Origin: Magnetospirillum fulvum MGU-K5 | GTDB lineage: Bacteria; Pseudomonadota; Alphaproteobacteria; Rhodospirillales; Magnetospirillaceae | Assembly: GCF_000442515.1 (NCBI RefSeq) | Contig: NZ_AQPH01000011.1 | Span: 1 to 64,000, forward strand | DNA: 64,000 nucleotides | Direction of reading: 5' to 3' | Shown: positions 1 through 9,307 of the stretch, in pieces | Layout: every line of letters starts with the position of its first letter | Position numbering within the stretch: the stretch's first letter is position 1 | Translations under genes and position numbers: made by a program | Notes under the pieces: generated by a model | Seen by the model: the letters and a program-made list of their open reading frames with translations, nothing else | Told to the model about the DNA's origin: nothing | Databases searched by the model: none

Positions 1-222
1 GGTCCGCAACGTCTCGGTCGCCGTCTGCGGCCCGACCGAAACCGCGACGATCTCGGTGGCGACGCCCGCTTCTTTCAGCCGAACCGCCTCCTCGACCGCG
101 ATCTCGTCAAACGGATTCATGCTGAATTTGATGTTGGCGGTCTCGACCCCGCTCTTGTCCGATTTGACCCGGACCTTGACGTTGTAATCAACCACCCGTT
201 TGACCGCGACCAGGATCTTCAT
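1..222 (-). CDS. etfB: Electron transfer flavoprotein beta subunit (N-terminal part, cut by window edge)
   Basis: Only the first 74 residues are in the window. The protein starts [20 protein letters not shown] and continues with [19 protein letters not shown], the conserved opening of the beta subunit (small FAD/AMP-binding half) of electron transfer flavoprotein. ETF passes electrons from acyl-CoA and other flavin dehydrogenases to ETF-quinone oxidoreductase. The start ATG is at 222 on the minus strand. etfA would be expected beyond the left edge but cannot be seen. The first strand and the NPFDE motif are diagnostic, so the family is secure. Confidence 0.93.
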   Translation of the reverse strand, partial: MKILVAVKRVVDYNVKVRVKSDKSGVETANIKFSMNPFDEIAVEEAVRLKEAGVATEIVAVSVGPQTATETLRT

Positions 223-355
223 CTTCGACACAACCTCGCAGACCGGCCGGGCGGCCCTTAATATGGTGGCGCCAGGCGGAAATTGGTATTGCGATGCACA
301 ATAAAGGCGGGCGGTGGCGATGTCAACGTCACCCCAGGCGACAGAGGAAAGCGGG

Positions 356-1387
356 TCAAGTGCCCATATAGCGCTTTTCGACGTCTCGGATCAGTTCGAT
401 CCCCTGGATCATTTCAGTCATGATGAAGTCGGCCCGCTTGATCGGTCCGCCGGAATTGGGGCGGGGGAACATTCGGGCAAAGGAACTCATGATAACCGTC
501 AGGCCGCACAGCGCAGCGCCGATGGTAATATGATAGCGTTCGACCATGGTGCGGATCGCGCGAAATTCTTCCTGACTGATATTTTCCCACATTTCGCGGG
601 TGCGTTTCTCGAAGACTTCAAGCCGCCCGGTGATGGTCGCGCTCATCGAGTTGATGACTTCTTCGACCATGTCGCAGGTCTTCATCAAATTGACGTTTTG
701 TTTCAACTGAAAGTGGCTGCGGATCGGGGCCAGTGCGCGAACACAGGCAGTGAAATAGGGTTCCAGCCGGTCGAGGCAGTGGCGGAAGTAGCTGAGCGAC
801 ATGAAGGTGTCGCCGTAATCTTCCAGGAAGCGAGGGACGTCGAACACTTCGATATTGAGGCTTTGCGCCATCGATTCGAGGCGGACGCGGGCCTTCTTGA
901 CGTCGGGATCGCGAAACAGCCGCAACAGATCGTCATAGCTTTCGAAATTCACGTCCTCGCCCGAATAGATCATCTTCATCAGCGGGCGGGTGAACATCAC
1001 CATATAGCGGGTCAGCTCGGCCGCCTTTTCCGGCGACAGCTTCAACGCGGCGTAATCGTTGACCATGATCCCGTGCTCGCGCAGCGAAATCCGCAGCGAG
1101 TAGACATCGTAGCTGGGCAGCAAAGCGAGGCGGCGCAGGATCATCAGGTCGGGATGGACCTGATCGGCCGGCCAGTTGAACATCGCGGGCAGGGCCTCGA
1201 CCTCGATCTGGCCCGACCCGGTCTGAATGTCGGAGAAGATTTCGACAACGCTGCGCAGTCGGACGTTTTTGATCAGGCGGGCTGCCTGCAACGCCGGGGT
1301 CTGGAGCGGGATGATCGACAGCGGCAGGACGAACAGGGAATCCATGTCGCTGTCATTGATCGGCTTCAGCCCGTCGTCGTCGGTCAT
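356..1387 (-). CDS. Conserved-looking hypothetical protein, 343 aa, coupled to a MarR-type regulator
   Basis: I do not recognise this family. The protein is largely helical and charged, with no signal peptide. One moderately hydrophobic stretch lies near residues 295-315 ([16 protein letters not shown]). The start is set at ATG 1387, although the frame stays open to 1435, because the upstream regulator ends at 1389 and the ATG follows its TGA by a single base, the usual spacing for translational coupling. The two genes are therefore probably one operon and the regulator may act with or on this protein. Codon use matches neighbouring genes. A long plus-strand frame overlaps it, but the coupled arrangement favours this strand. 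Confidence 0.72.
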   Translation of the reverse strand: MTDDDGLKPINDSDMDSLFVLPLSIIPLQTPALQAARLIKNVRLRSVVEIFSDIQTGSGQIEVEALPAMFNWPADQVHPDLMILRRLALLPSYDVYSLRISLREHGIMVNDYAALKLSPEKAAELTRYMVMFTRPLMKMIYSGEDVNFESYDDLLRLFRDPDVKKARVRLESMAQSLNIEVFDVPRFLEDYGDTFMSLSYFRHCLDRLEPYFTACVRALAPIRSHFQLKQNVNLMKTCDMVEEVINSMSATITGRLEVFEKRTREMWENISQEEFRAIRTMVERYHITIGAALCGLTVIMSSFARMFPRPNSGGPIKRADFIMTEMIQGIELIRDVEKRYMGT

Positions 1388-1388
1388 G

Positions 1389-1772
1389 TCAGACGGCGTC
1401 CGCTTTTGGGTTGGCCGCGCTGGCTTCGGCCGCACTGGCCGCGGTGGCGATGATGTCGCCGAATTCGCGCAAGAACACCGATCCCTTGACGGTGCGCTGG
1501 ATCAGCACCGAGCGGCGATCGTGATCATCGACCTTGCGCTTGATCAGGCCGTATTCGGTCAGCCGGTCAAGCGCCCGGGTGATCGCCGGTTTCGAGACGT
1601 TGAGATGCGCCGCCAGCCCCCGCACCGTGTGCGGCGGTGGGATCAGATAAACGGTCAGCAGCAGAGCCATCTGCCGCGCCGACAGATCCGGGGCGTCGCG
1701 GCGAACGCTCTCGACGATGGCACCACGCCACAGATCAAGAGCCTGTACGGCCTTGAGTTCTACACTCATCAT
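1389..1772 (-). CDS. MarR-like winged-helix transcriptional regulator
   Basis: A 127-residue protein whose middle part (about residues 30-105) reads as a winged helix: LSARQMALLLTVYL, then a recognition region VRGLAAHLNVSKPAITRALDRL and a wing IKRKVDDHDRRSVLI. The D-x-R-R-S wing is typical of MarR/DUF-like regulators that bind DNA as dimers and respond to small ligands. The C-terminus is Ala-rich. Start is ATG 1772 or the adjacent ATG 1769. It is followed one base later by the 343-aa hypothetical gene, so both are likely co-transcribed. The effector cannot be read from the sequence. Confidence 0.8.
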   Translation of the reverse strand: MMSVELKAVQALDLWRGAIVESVRRDAPDLSARQMALLLTVYLIPPPHTVRGLAAHLNVSKPAITRALDRLTEYGLIKRKVDDHDRRSVLIQRTVKGSVFLREFGDIIATAASAAEASAANPKADAV

Positions 1773-1880
1773 GGGCCCAGTAATCGTTGCGACGACGAAA
1801 TATTCTAGCCGAGCCGTTTCAACACGGCAATGACCGATTTCATTTTGCCCCCTTTGCGGCGGAACTAAAACAAATAGTCG

Positions 1881-3296
1881 CTAGGTCGCGACCAGAGGCC
1901 CGTCAGTCCTGGGAAACCGGGCGGCGATCACGGCGAACAACGCGCGCAGAGCCAGGGCTTCGCCGCCTTCGGGCCGACCGGGCCGGGCCGCGCCGTTCCA
2001 GGCCATCACGTCGAGATGGGCCCAGGCAATGTCCGGTCCGACGAATTCCTGGAGGAACAGGGCCGCGGTGATCGCCCCGGCATAGGGGCCGTCCGAAACG
2101 CTGGCGATGTCGGCAACCTTGCTGTCGAGCAGGCGGCGATAGGGGGTGTGGAGCGGCAGCCGCCACAGCGGATCGGCCTCGGCCCGTCCGGCGGCCAGAA
2201 TCTCGTCGGCCAGCCTGTCATCGTTGCAGAACAAGGCGGGCAGGTCGGGACCCAGCGCGGTGCGCGCCGCCCCGGTCAGGGTGGCGATGTCGATCAACAA
2301 TTCGGGAGCCTGCTGCGCCGCCTCGCTCAGGGCGTCGGCCAGGATCAGCCGCCCCTCGGCGTCGGTGTTGCCGATCTCGACGGTCAGCCCTTTGCGGGTG
2401 GTCAGCACGTCGAGCGGGCGCATCGCCTCGGCCGAGACCGCGTTCTCGACCGCCGGGATCAGCACCCGCAGCCGCACCGGCAGCCTCGCCGCCATGATCA
2501 TCAGGGCAAGGCCGAGGACGTGGGCGGCACCGCCCATATCCTTTTTCATCAGCTTCATCGAGGAAGACGGCTTCAAATCCAGGCCGCCGCTGTCGAAGCA
2601 GACGCCTTTGCCGACCAGGGTCACCCGGGGGGCGGTGTGATCGCCCCAGGTCAGGTCGATCAGGCGCGGCCGCCGCGCCGTCGAGGCGGCGCGGCCGACG
2701 GTGTAAATCGCCGGGTAATTTTCTGCCAGCAGACCATCGCCGACGATGGTGCGGCAATTGGCGCCGAACCGTGCCGCCAGGGCTTCGGCCGCCCCGGCCA
2801 GTTCGGCCGGGCCAAGATCGGCGGCGGGCAGGTTGACCAGATCGCGGACCAGCCGGGTCGCCTCGGCGCAGGACGAGACCCAGTGACGATCGGCCAAAGC
2901 GGGCCAGACCAGATCGGGACCGTCGCGGCGCGGGGCGTTTTTGTAGCGGTCGAAGCTATAGCCCGCCAGGGTCCAGCCCAACGCCGCCCATGATGCGGCG
3001 CGCGTGCTGTCGGGTTCGGGATCGAGCCGATAGCAACCAAGCGGCAGCCGGGCGGGCAGGGCGGCCAGGCTCCACGGGTCTTCGGGGTCGGCCAGCCCGG
3101 CCAGAGCGGCGGCCAGCCGTCCGTCCGGTCCGGGGATCAGGCACAGCGATCCCGCCTCGGCGGTAAAGCCGACCGACTCGACCCAGGCCCGGGCCGAGTC
3201 GTGGGAGTCCAGCCATGGCCCCAACTCCGCCTTGGTCAGAGGGACCAGCGCCACCGTTTTCGTATCCGCGCCAAGCTCGATCAGGTGTTCCGTCAC
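1881..3296 (-). CDS. M17 family leucyl aminopeptidase
   Basis: The 471-residue product carries the M17 metallo-aminopeptidase signature NTDAEGRL (about residues 310-317) and the preceding metal/active-site segment VGKGVCFDSGGLDLKP followed by KKDMGGAA. These supply the Lys, Asp and Glu ligands for two metal ions. The C-terminal catalytic half is complete and the N-terminal domain is short and divergent, as in the subgroup often annotated as leucyl aminopeptidase family protein. The start is taken as GTG 3296 because a GGGAG ribosome site lies about 7 bases upstream; the open frame extends further but that part reads as the antisense of the divergent GST gene. Role: cytoplasmic removal of N-terminal residues in peptide turnover. 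Confidence 0.9.
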   Translation of the reverse strand: MTEHLIELGADTKTVALVPLTKAELGPWLDSHDSARAWVESVGFTAEAGSLCLIPGPDGRLAAALAGLADPEDPWSLAALPARLPLGCYRLDPEPDSTRAASWAALGWTLAGYSFDRYKNAPRRDGPDLVWPALADRHWVSSCAEATRLVRDLVNLPAADLGPAELAGAAEALAARFGANCRTIVGDGLLAENYPAIYTVGRAASTARRPRLIDLTWGDHTAPRVTLVGKGVCFDSGGLDLKPSSSMKLMKKDMGGAAHVLGLALMIMAARLPVRLRVLIPAVENAVSAEAMRPLDVLTTRKGLTVEIGNTDAEGRLILADALSEAAQQAPELLIDIATLTGAARTALGPDLPALFCNDDRLADEILAAGRAEADPLWRLPLHTPYRRLLDSKVADIASVSDGPYAGAITAALFLQEFVGPDIAWAHLDVMAWNGAARPGRPEGGEALALRALFAVIAARFPRTDGPLVAT

Positions 3297-3422
3297 CGTG
3301 CGTCTCCCGCAACCATCTGCTTTGTAAAGATGGCCGAGTCGTCGCCCGCTGAAAAGAGGGCTGGATGCGGCCAAAGGGCGATGCGACAGTCTTTTCCGAC
3401 GTTTGATCTGGAGAACGAAGCC

Positions 3423-4043
3423 ATGTCTCTCATCCTGGTGGTCGGAACCAAGCGGTTTTCGTCGTGGTCGCTGCGTCCCTGGCTGGCCCTGAAGGCAACC
3501 GGGGCACCGTTCGAAGAGGTCGAGATCGCCCTGCGCCAGCCCGGGACCAAGGCCGAGATTCTGAAATGGTCGGCGGCGGGCAAGGTGCCGGTGCTGGTCG
3601 ATGACGGGGTGCAGATCTGGGACTCGCTGGCGATCTGCGAGTATCTGGCCGAACGTTTCCCCGAGGCCGGATTGTGGCCCGATGACCCGGTTGCCCGCGC
3701 CGTCGCCCGCTCTGTGTCGGCCGAGATGCATGCGGGGTTCCCCGTCCTGCGCCAGCAATGCTCGATGGATTTGCTGCTCGATTCGCCGCTGGCCGATCCT
3801 TCTCCCGAACTGCTGACCGAAATCGCCCGGATCGATGCGCTGTGGAGCGATTGCCGCGCCCGCTTCGGCGGCGGCGGTCGGTTCCTGTTCGGCCGCTTCA
3901 CCATCGCCGATGCGATGTATGCCCCGGTGGTGACCCGCTTTGCCACCTATCATCTGCCGCTGGGGCCGGTCGCCGCCGCCTATCGCGATGCCGTTCTGGC
4001 CTGGCCCGCTCTGGCCGAATGGAAGGCCGATATCCGGTCTTAG
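3423..4043 (+). CDS. Glutathione S-transferase family protein
   Basis: A 206-residue protein with the thioredoxin-like GST N-terminal domain (residues 1-80). It has the GTKRFSSWSLRPW active-site loop containing Ser residues, the cis-Pro GKVPVLVDDG motif and the glutathione gamma-Glu site IWDSLAICEYLAERFP. The all-helical C-terminal domain follows, with GRFTIADAMYAPVVTRF as its N-capping motif. It transfers glutathione to electrophiles or has a related redox role in the cytoplasm; the substrate is unknown. It is divergently transcribed from the M17 peptidase across a 126-bp gap. Start ATG 3423 precedes SLILVVGTKRF directly, fitting the first beta strand. Confidence 0.9.
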   Translation: MSLILVVGTKRFSSWSLRPWLALKATGAPFEEVEIALRQPGTKAEILKWSAAGKVPVLVDDGVQIWDSLAICEYLAERFPEAGLWPDDPVARAVARSVSAEMHAGFPVLRQQCSMDLLLDSPLADPSPELLTEIARIDALWSDCRARFGGGGRFLFGRFTIADAMYAPVVTRFATYHLPLGPVAAAYRDAVLAWPALAEWKADIRS

Positions 4044-4113
4044 GTCGTCACGGACGGCAGGGCGATTGACAGTCTTGTCGTCAGGCGAAAAGATGAGGCC
4101 GCAACGGCCCGTG

Positions 4114-4197
4114 GGGGACGTGGTGAAATGGTAAACACTGACGACTTAAAATCGTCCGGCTTCGGCCTTGCGGGTTCAAGTCCCGCCGTCCCCACCA
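4114..4197 (+). tRNA. tRNA-Leu (anticodon TAA)
   Basis: The acceptor stem GGGGACG (4114-4120) pairs with CGTCCCC (4187-4193), followed by discriminator A and an encoded CCA (4195-4197). The anticodon stem GACGA/TCGTC encloses CTTAAAA, giving anticodon TAA. A long variable arm (CGGCTTCGGCC) marks a class II tRNA, and the T arm is GCGGG-TTCAAGT-CCCGC. Leucine is the only class II tRNA with this anticodon. Confidence 0.96.
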
Positions 4198-4277
4198 TCT
4201 TTTATCTCCGTTCTGGCTCGAACGGAGCAGCGTGAAGGCAACCGACTGGACCTGTTTCATCATTCAACGGAGGGAAA

Positions 4278-4418
4278 ATGGGCTTTCATCGTCATTTTGG
4301 ACTGCCGAAGGGGGACCGGAATCAGACAGACAAAAGGACGCTCTCTCCCGTTTTGGTCTTTGGGGTGACCTTTGTCGCCGTGATTGCCGCTTTTTATGTG
4401 ATCGTCACCAAGTTCTAA
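4278..4418 (+). CDS. Small single-span membrane protein, 46 aa
   Basis: The short frame begins MGFHRHFGLPKGDRNQTDKR and ends with one hydrophobic helix (LVFGVTFVAVIAAFYVIVTKF, residues about 26-46), so it should be an N-in single-pass inner-membrane protein. A strong ribosome site GGAGGG lies 5 bases before the ATG, and an 8-bp hairpin follows the stop at once. It sits just behind tRNA-Leu. I do not recognise a family and no function can be given. The good ribosome site, bounded hairpin and clean membrane helix make it more likely real than chance. Confidence 0.62.
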   Translation: MGFHRHFGLPKGDRNQTDKRTLSPVLVFGVTFVAVIAAFYVIVTKF

Positions 4419-4440
4419 GCCCTTCCGGGGGCGGAAGGGC
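4419..4440 (+). terminator. Hairpin after the 46-aa membrane protein
   Basis: A perfect 8-bp stem, GCCCTTCC (4419-4426) with GGAAGGGC (4433-4440), loop of six bases, begins right at the stop codon. There is no T-run, so it may be a weak terminator or an mRNA 3' stabiliser. Confidence 0.5.
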
Positions 4441-4652
4441 GTATCCTCATCGACAGACATGTGAACCGTTGGTTTGTCGGGAGGGCCGCCTCCACACACC
4501 GGGAACCGCCGGTTCCCGGACCGGTCCCGATCTTAAACGGGGCCGGACGGGGCATGGGCTTACGTGCCGGGTGGATTTTCACCGCGCCAACGTCGGAGCC
4601 TTAATGTCGGGCCTGCGGGGATTTTCCCTCGCCGGATACCGGAGCGCCGCCA

Positions 4653-4847
4653 ATGCCAAGGTTTCGTGGGGCCATTCAGAACGCCAAGGACATGGTGGCC
4701 GAATCGACCAAGATGGTGGCGGATTCAACCAAGATGGCAGCGGATTCGGCGCGTCAGGCTGGAACCAACTTCGATGCCGACATCGCCGCGTGCCGCAAGG
4801 CGGTCGCCGACAGCCGCATTCTGTTGCAGCGCAGTCGTCTGAAGTAG
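4653..4847 (+). CDS. Small helical-repeat protein, 64 aa
   Basis: The frame encodes MPRFRGAIQNAKDMVAEST and then near-repeats of a seven-residue unit (STKMVAD, STKMAAD, SARQAGT). This is an amphipathic, coiled-coil-like helix, ending with a charged tail and one Cys (IAACRKAVADS). Codon choice is typical of this genome (GAC, AAG, GCC). A GGAG lies upstream of the ATG at about 9 bases. It is followed by a perfect 10-bp terminator hairpin and is convergent with folC. No family recognised. A phasin-like or surface-associated helix is possible, but only from its repeat pattern. The start could also be a little upstream. Confidence 0.5.
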   Translation: MPRFRGAIQNAKDMVAESTKMVADSTKMAADSARQAGTNFDADIAACRKAVADSRILLQRSRLK

Positions 4848-4851
4848 TCCC

Positions 4852-4875
4852 AACCGGCCAAAGACTTGGCCGGTT
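4852..4875. terminator. Bidirectional terminator hairpin between the 64-aa gene and folC
   Basis: A perfect 10-bp stem AACCGGCCAA / TTGGCCGGTT with an AGAC loop lies between two convergent genes. Its inner 16 bases (GGCCAAAGACTTGGCC) recur exactly in the hairpin at 55415-55438. Confidence 0.7.
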
Positions 4876-4890
4876 GACGTGTTCCGCGCT

Positions 4891-6201
4891 CTATTCCTCG
4901 CCGTTTTCGGCCAGCACGGTTCCCGCCAGATAGAGCGAGCCGCAGATCAGGATGCGGGCGGGGCCGGGCAGACGGGCGGCCAGATCATCCAGTGCCGCCG
5001 CGACCGAGATCGCGGTTTCGGCCTGATCGAATCCGGCACGGCGGGCGGCGGCCAGAGTGTCTTCGGCCGACAGCGATAGCGGCTCGCCCGGAATGGTGAC
5101 GGTGCGCAACTGGGCGATGCGGGGGGCAAGCGGCTGGAGGATGCCATCGGCATCCTTGGTTGACAGCAGCCCCATCACCGCCCCCAGCGGGCGGTCGTTC
5201 CAGGTTCCGATGTGGGCGGCCAGCGCCAGCGCGGCGTGCGGATTGTGCCCGCCATCGAGCCAGATGTCCCAATCCGCAGGCAGACGGTCGACCAGGGCCC
5301 CGGCGCCTAGGCGTTGCAGCCGGGCCGGCCATGTTACCCGGCCCAGCCCGGCGGCGAGGCGGTCGCGGTCAAAGCCGGGCAGGAGTGTCGGCTGGGCGGT
5401 CCGGGCCAGATGCTCGGCGGCAGCCAGCGCCACGGCGGCGTTCTGGCGTTGGAACGCGCCCGGCAAGGTGGGGGCGGGCAGCGTCATCGACCCGAACCGG
5501 CTAGTATACAGCAGCGATCCGTCCGGGGCGGTTTCGGCGGAAAAGTCGCGCCCCTCGACGATCAGCGGAACCCCCAGCGCGGCGGCACGCGCCTCGATCA
5601 CGGTCTGGGCCTCGTCGGGCTGCGCGGCCAGGATGCAGGGAACGCCGGGCTTTAAGATGCCCGCTTTTTCCCCGGCGATCGCGGCCAGGGTGTCGCCCAG
5701 ATAGCTTTGGTGGTCGAGCGCGATCGGGGTGATGATTGTCAGCGCCGGATGATCGACGACGTTGGTGGCGTCCAGCCGCCCGCCCATCCCGGTTTCCAGC
5801 AGGCACAGATCGGCCGGAGTACGGGCAAAGGCCAGCAGGGCGGCGATGGTGGTCGCTTCGAAAAAGGTGATGCTGCCTTCGGCATTGGCGGCTTCGACCT
5901 CTTCGAGCAAAGCCTCCAGAATCCTGTCGTCGGGCAGGGCTCCGGCGATTCGGATGCGCTCGGCAAAGCGGACCAGATGCGGCGAGGTATAGACATGCAC
6001 CCGCCGCCCGGCCGCTTCGGCCAGGGCGCGCAGGGTGGCGATGGTCGATCCCTTGCCGTTGGTTCCGGCAACGTGAACGACCGGGGGCAGGTGGCGGTGG
6101 GGATCGCCCACCACCGCCAGCAGCCGCCGCACCCGGTCGAGCGAAAGATCGATCACCGAGGGGTGCAGGCGGCCGAGGCGGTCGAGGACCGCCGAAATCA
6201 C
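4891..6201 (-). CDS. folC: Bifunctional folylpolyglutamate synthase/dihydrofolate synthase
   Basis: The 436-residue protein has the Mur-ligase-type ATP site HVAGTNGKGSTIATL (about residues 43-57), the LLETGMGGRLDATNVV segment with the family glycines, the DHQSYLG loop and the C-terminal domain with WLDGGHNPHA. It adds glutamate to dihydropteroate and to folates in the cytoplasm. It is the last gene of a minus-strand trpB-trpA-accD-folC operon and its ATG overlaps the accD stop by four bases (ATGA). The accD-folC pairing is common in proteobacteria, which supports the call. Length is normal for the family. Confidence 0.97.
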   Translation of the reverse strand: MISAVLDRLGRLHPSVIDLSLDRVRRLLAVVGDPHRHLPPVVHVAGTNGKGSTIATLRALAEAAGRRVHVYTSPHLVRFAERIRIAGALPDDRILEALLEEVEAANAEGSITFFEATTIAALLAFARTPADLCLLETGMGGRLDATNVVDHPALTIITPIALDHQSYLGDTLAAIAGEKAGILKPGVPCILAAQPDEAQTVIEARAAALGVPLIVEGRDFSAETAPDGSLLYTSRFGSMTLPAPTLPGAFQRQNAAVALAAAEHLARTAQPTLLPGFDRDRLAAGLGRVTWPARLQRLGAGALVDRLPADWDIWLDGGHNPHAALALAAHIGTWNDRPLGAVMGLLSTKDADGILQPLAPRIAQLRTVTIPGEPLSLSAEDTLAAARRAGFDQAETAISVAAALDDLAARLPGPARILICGSLYLAGTVLAENGEE

Positions 6202-7109
6202 GCTCCGGCGACCTCGGGGTCGGGAGCGTCGATCGGCAGCGGGACCACCGGCGCGGCCGGGCTGCGGTTGCGCAACAGCGAGACCACCCGGATCATGGTG
6301 TCGCGCAGATCGCGCCTGGGCACCACCATGTCGACCATGCCGTGTTCCAGCAGGTATTCCGCCTTCTGGAAGCCTTCGGGCAGCTTCTCGCGGATGGTGG
6401 TTTCGATCACGCGGGCACCGGCAAAGCCGATCACCGCACCCGGTTCGGCAATGGCGATATCGCCCAGCATCGCAAAGCTGGCCGAGACGCCGCCGGTGGT
6501 GGGATCGGTCAGCAGCACGATGTAGGGCAGCCGCTTTTCCTTGACCTTATCGACCGCGACGGTCGAACGGGCCATCTGCATCAGCGACAGAATGCCTTCC
6601 TGCATTCGCGCCCCGCCCGAGGCGGGGATCACGATCAGCGCGGCGTCCTGGACCACCGCCAGTTCAGCGGCGGCCACCAGACCCTCGCCGACGGCAACGC
6701 CCATCGATCCGCCCTGGAAGTCGAAATTGAACCCGGCAACCACCACCGCCTGACCGCCCATCCGGCCATGCGCAACGATGATCGCATCGGTCTCCCCGGT
6801 CTTGGTCCGGGCGTCCTTGAGACGGTCGATATACTTCTTCTGATCCTTGAACTTCAAAGGATCGTCGGCGACCTTGGGCAGCTCGATGCGCTGGTACAAG
6901 CCGTCGTCGAACAGCATCTGAAGCCGCGCCTTGACCTTGAGGCGCAGATGGTGGCCGCAATGCGGGCACACATTCAGCGCCGCCTCGAGATCGCGGTGGA
7001 ACACCATGTGGCCGCAGATGGTGCAGCGGTGCCACAAATTTTCCGGCACTTCGCGCGGCGCGACCAGCCGCTGGAATTTGGGGCGGACGAAGTTGGTCAG
7101 CCAGTTCAT
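6198..7109 (-). CDS. accD: Acetyl-CoA carboxylase carboxyltransferase subunit beta
   Basis: A 303-residue protein with the N-terminal four-cysteine zinc ribbon of AccD (CTICGH and CPHCGH, residues about 28-52), followed by the carboxyltransferase crotonase-like domain with VAVGEGLVAAAELAV, the IPASGGARMQEG oxyanion loop and the DPTTGGVSASFAMLGD motif. With AccA it transfers the carboxyl group from biotin to acetyl-CoA, forming malonyl-CoA for fatty acid synthesis. It lies 23 bases downstream of trpA and overlaps folC by four bases, an arrangement widely conserved in Alphaproteobacteria. All expected residues are present. Confidence 0.98.
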   Translation of the reverse strand: MNWLTNFVRPKFQRLVAPREVPENLWHRCTICGHMVFHRDLEAALNVCPHCGHHLRLKVKARLQMLFDDGLYQRIELPKVADDPLKFKDQKKYIDRLKDARTKTGETDAIIVAHGRMGGQAVVVAGFNFDFQGGSMGVAVGEGLVAAAELAVVQDAALIVIPASGGARMQEGILSLMQMARSTVAVDKVKEKRLPYIVLLTDPTTGGVSASFAMLGDIAIAEPGAVIGFAGARVIETTIREKLPEGFQKAEYLLEHGMVDMVVPRRDLRDTMIRVVSLLRNRSPAAPVVPLPIDAPDPEVAGA

Positions 7110-7132
7110 CGACAGGGCCCTTCTCTAGTGCG

Positions 7133-7942
7133 TTACCGCCGTGCGGCGCGGACGCCGGCGGCAAGTTCCTCGACCAGCGCCAGCGGCGCGGTGACCGTTG
7201 CGGGAGTTCCGATCGTGTCGGCGATCGCCTGGACGATGGCCGATCCGACCACCGCGCCTTCGGCCAGCCGGGCGACCCCGGCGGCCTGGGCGGGCGTGCG
7301 GATGCCAAAGCCGACGCAGACCGGAAGGTTGGTGTGGCGGCGGATGCGGCTCACCGCCTCTTCGATGGCGCTTTCCGAGGCCGAAGCCGTGCCGGTGACG
7401 CCCGCGATCGAGACGTAATAAACGAAGCCAGACGCATTGGCGAGCACGGCGGGCAGCCGGACATCGTCGGTGGTCGGCGTGGTCAGAACGATGAAGTCGA
7501 GCCCGACCGCGCGCAGATGCGGCACCAGTTCGTCGGCTTCCTCGGGCGGCAGATCGACGATGATCAGCCCATCGACCCCGGCCCGCGCCGCATCGGCGGC
7601 AAAGCGCTCGGCGCCCCAGGTGTGGATCGGGTTGTAATACCCCATCAGCACGATCGGGGTGCTGTTGTCGGTTTTGCGGAAAGCGGCGACCATCTCAAGG
7701 GTGGCGGCCAACGACGCCCCGGCGGCCAGCGCCCGTTGCGCCGCCAGCTGGATCGACGGGCCGTCAGCCATCGGATCGGTGAAGGGCATCCCCAGTTCGA
7801 TCAGATCGGCCCCGGCGGCGGGCAGCCGGTCCAGGATGCTCTGGCTGGTAGCAATGTCGGGATCGCCCGCGGTGATGAAGGTGACCAGGGCGGCGCGGCC
7901 CTCTGCCTTCAGATCCTGGAAACGTTTCTCGATACGGCTCAT
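7133..7942 (-). CDS. trpA: Tryptophan synthase alpha chain
   Basis: The 269-residue TIM-barrel protein contains FITAGDPD at its start, the catalytic Glu in [17 protein letters not shown], the catalytic Asp in [15 protein letters not shown], and the phosphate-binding [11 protein letters not shown] and GSAIVQ loops. It cleaves indole-3-glycerol phosphate to indole, which is channelled to TrpB. The start is the ATG at 7942, which overlaps the trpB stop as TGATG; a GTG one codon upstream is possible but the overlap argues for ATG. Second gene of the trpB-trpA-accD-folC operon. Confidence 0.97.
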   Translation of the reverse strand: MSRIEKRFQDLKAEGRAALVTFITAGDPDIATSQSILDRLPAAGADLIELGMPFTDPMADGPSIQLAAQRALAAGASLAATLEMVAAFRKTDNSTPIVLMGYYNPIHTWGAERFAADAARAGVDGLIIVDLPPEEADELVPHLRAVGLDFIVLTTPTTDDVRLPAVLANASGFVYYVSIAGVTGTASASESAIEEAVSRIRRHTNLPVCVGFGIRTPAQAAGVARLAEGAVVGSAIVQAIADTIGTPATVTAPLALVEELAAGVRAARR

Positions 7943-9165
7943 CACACCAATCCCCCCAGATGGATGTCACCCAGCGCGCGGGCGATGGTGGCGACGTCCT
8001 TGTCGCCGCGCCCGGACAGGCAGACGACCATCAGATGATCGGCGGGCAGTTTGGCGGCGATCTTGCTGGCATAGGCGATGGCGTGGCTGGATTCCAGCGC
8101 CGGGATGATCCCTTCCAGCCGGGTGCAGCGCTGGAACGCCTCGACCGCCTCGGTATCGGTGACCGAGACATACTCGACCCGGCCGGTTTCATGCAGCCAC
8201 GCATGTTCCGGGCCGATGCCGGGATAATCGAGACCGGCCGAAATCGAATGGGCCTCGGCGATCTGGCCGTCATTGTCCTGAAGCAGATAGGTGCGGTTGC
8301 CGTGCAACACGCCGGGGCGGCCGCCGCTCAGGCTGGCGGCGTGGGCCTTGTCGAGACCGTGACCGGCGGCTTCGACGCCGATGATCCGCACGGTCGCTTC
8401 GTCGAGGAAGGGGTGGAACAGCCCCATCGCGTTCGAGCCGCCGCCGATGCAGGCGACCAGCGAATCCGGCAGCCGTCCTTCCTGAGCCAGGATCTGGGCG
8501 CGGACTTCATCGCCGATCACCGACTGGAAGTCACGGACCATCGCCGGATAGGGATGCGGACCGGCCACCGTGCCGATCAGATAATAAGTGTCGTGGACGT
8601 TGGTGACCCAATCGCGCAGGGCGTCGTTCATCGCGTCCTTCAGCGTCGCCGCGCCGGACTGCACCGGGCGGACTTCGGCCCCCAGCAGCTTCATGCGGTA
8701 GACGTTGGGCTGCTGCCGCTCGATGTCGGTCGCGCCCATATAGATGACGCAGTCCATCCCGAACAGGGCGCAAACGGTGGCGGTGGCGACACCATGCTGA
8801 CCGGCGCCGGTCTCGGCGATGATCCGCTTCTTGCCCATCCGCCGCGCCAGCAGGATCTGGCCGATACAGTTATTGATCTTGTGCGCGCCGGTATGGTTCA
8901 GATCCTCGCGCTTCAGGAAGATCTTGGCGCCGCCGAATGCTTCGGTCAGCCGTTTGGCATGATAAAGCGGGTTGGGGCGTCCGACATACTGGGACAGCAA
9001 CTGGCGGAACTCCGCCTCGAAGGCCGGGTCGGCCTTGGCGGCGGCATAGGAGCGTTCGACGTCGAGGATCAGCGGCATCAGCGTTTCGGCGACATAACGT
9101 CCGCCGAAAATGCCGAAATGACCACGCTCGTCCGGTCCGGCGCGGTAGGTGTTCAAGCTCTGCAT
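7942..9165 (-). CDS. trpB: Tryptophan synthase beta chain
   Basis: A 407-residue PLP enzyme with the cofactor-lysine motif HTGAHKINN, the substrate loop [10 protein letters not shown], the PLP-phosphate loop [10 protein letters not shown] and the C-terminal SGRGDKD. It condenses indole with serine to tryptophan. The frame is open far upstream, but the start is placed at ATG 9165, giving the family-typical [26 protein letters not shown]-terminus. The gene opens the trpB-trpA-accD-folC operon. About 140 bp separate it from the divergent PP2C-type gene, and this gap must hold both promoters. No trp attenuator was recognised. Confidence 0.97.
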   Translation of the reverse strand: MQSLNTYRAGPDERGHFGIFGGRYVAETLMPLILDVERSYAAAKADPAFEAEFRQLLSQYVGRPNPLYHAKRLTEAFGGAKIFLKREDLNHTGAHKINNCIGQILLARRMGKKRIIAETGAGQHGVATATVCALFGMDCVIYMGATDIERQQPNVYRMKLLGAEVRPVQSGAATLKDAMNDALRDWVTNVHDTYYLIGTVAGPHPYPAMVRDFQSVIGDEVRAQILAQEGRLPDSLVACIGGGSNAMGLFHPFLDEATVRIIGVEAAGHGLDKAHAASLSGGRPGVLHGNRTYLLQDNDGQIAEAHSISAGLDYPGIGPEHAWLHETGRVEYVSVTDTEAVEAFQRCTRLEGIIPALESSHAIAYASKIAAKLPADHLMVVCLSGRGDKDVATIARALGDIHLGGLV

Positions 9166-9307
9166 CAGTTTCCCATGGGCCTGGGCGGTGAAAGGGTGCA
9201 ATAAAGCACGAAGTCCCCCCACCTGGGGAGTGGTTTTGTGGGCTTTTCTGCGCCCGATGTACAGAAGCCTCTTCGCCGGTTCGTCCCGGTCGCGGCATGA
9301 TGGAGCG

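Noticed and set aside
314-1453. Plus-strand frame of 379 codons over the hypothetical gene at 356-1387
   Set aside because: The minus-strand gene is coupled to a MarR-type gene and has sensible composition; the plus frame is Asp/His/Gln-rich shadow.
4081-4263. 60-codon minus-strand frame over tRNA-Leu
   Set aside because: A common false frame caused by translating a tRNA gene.
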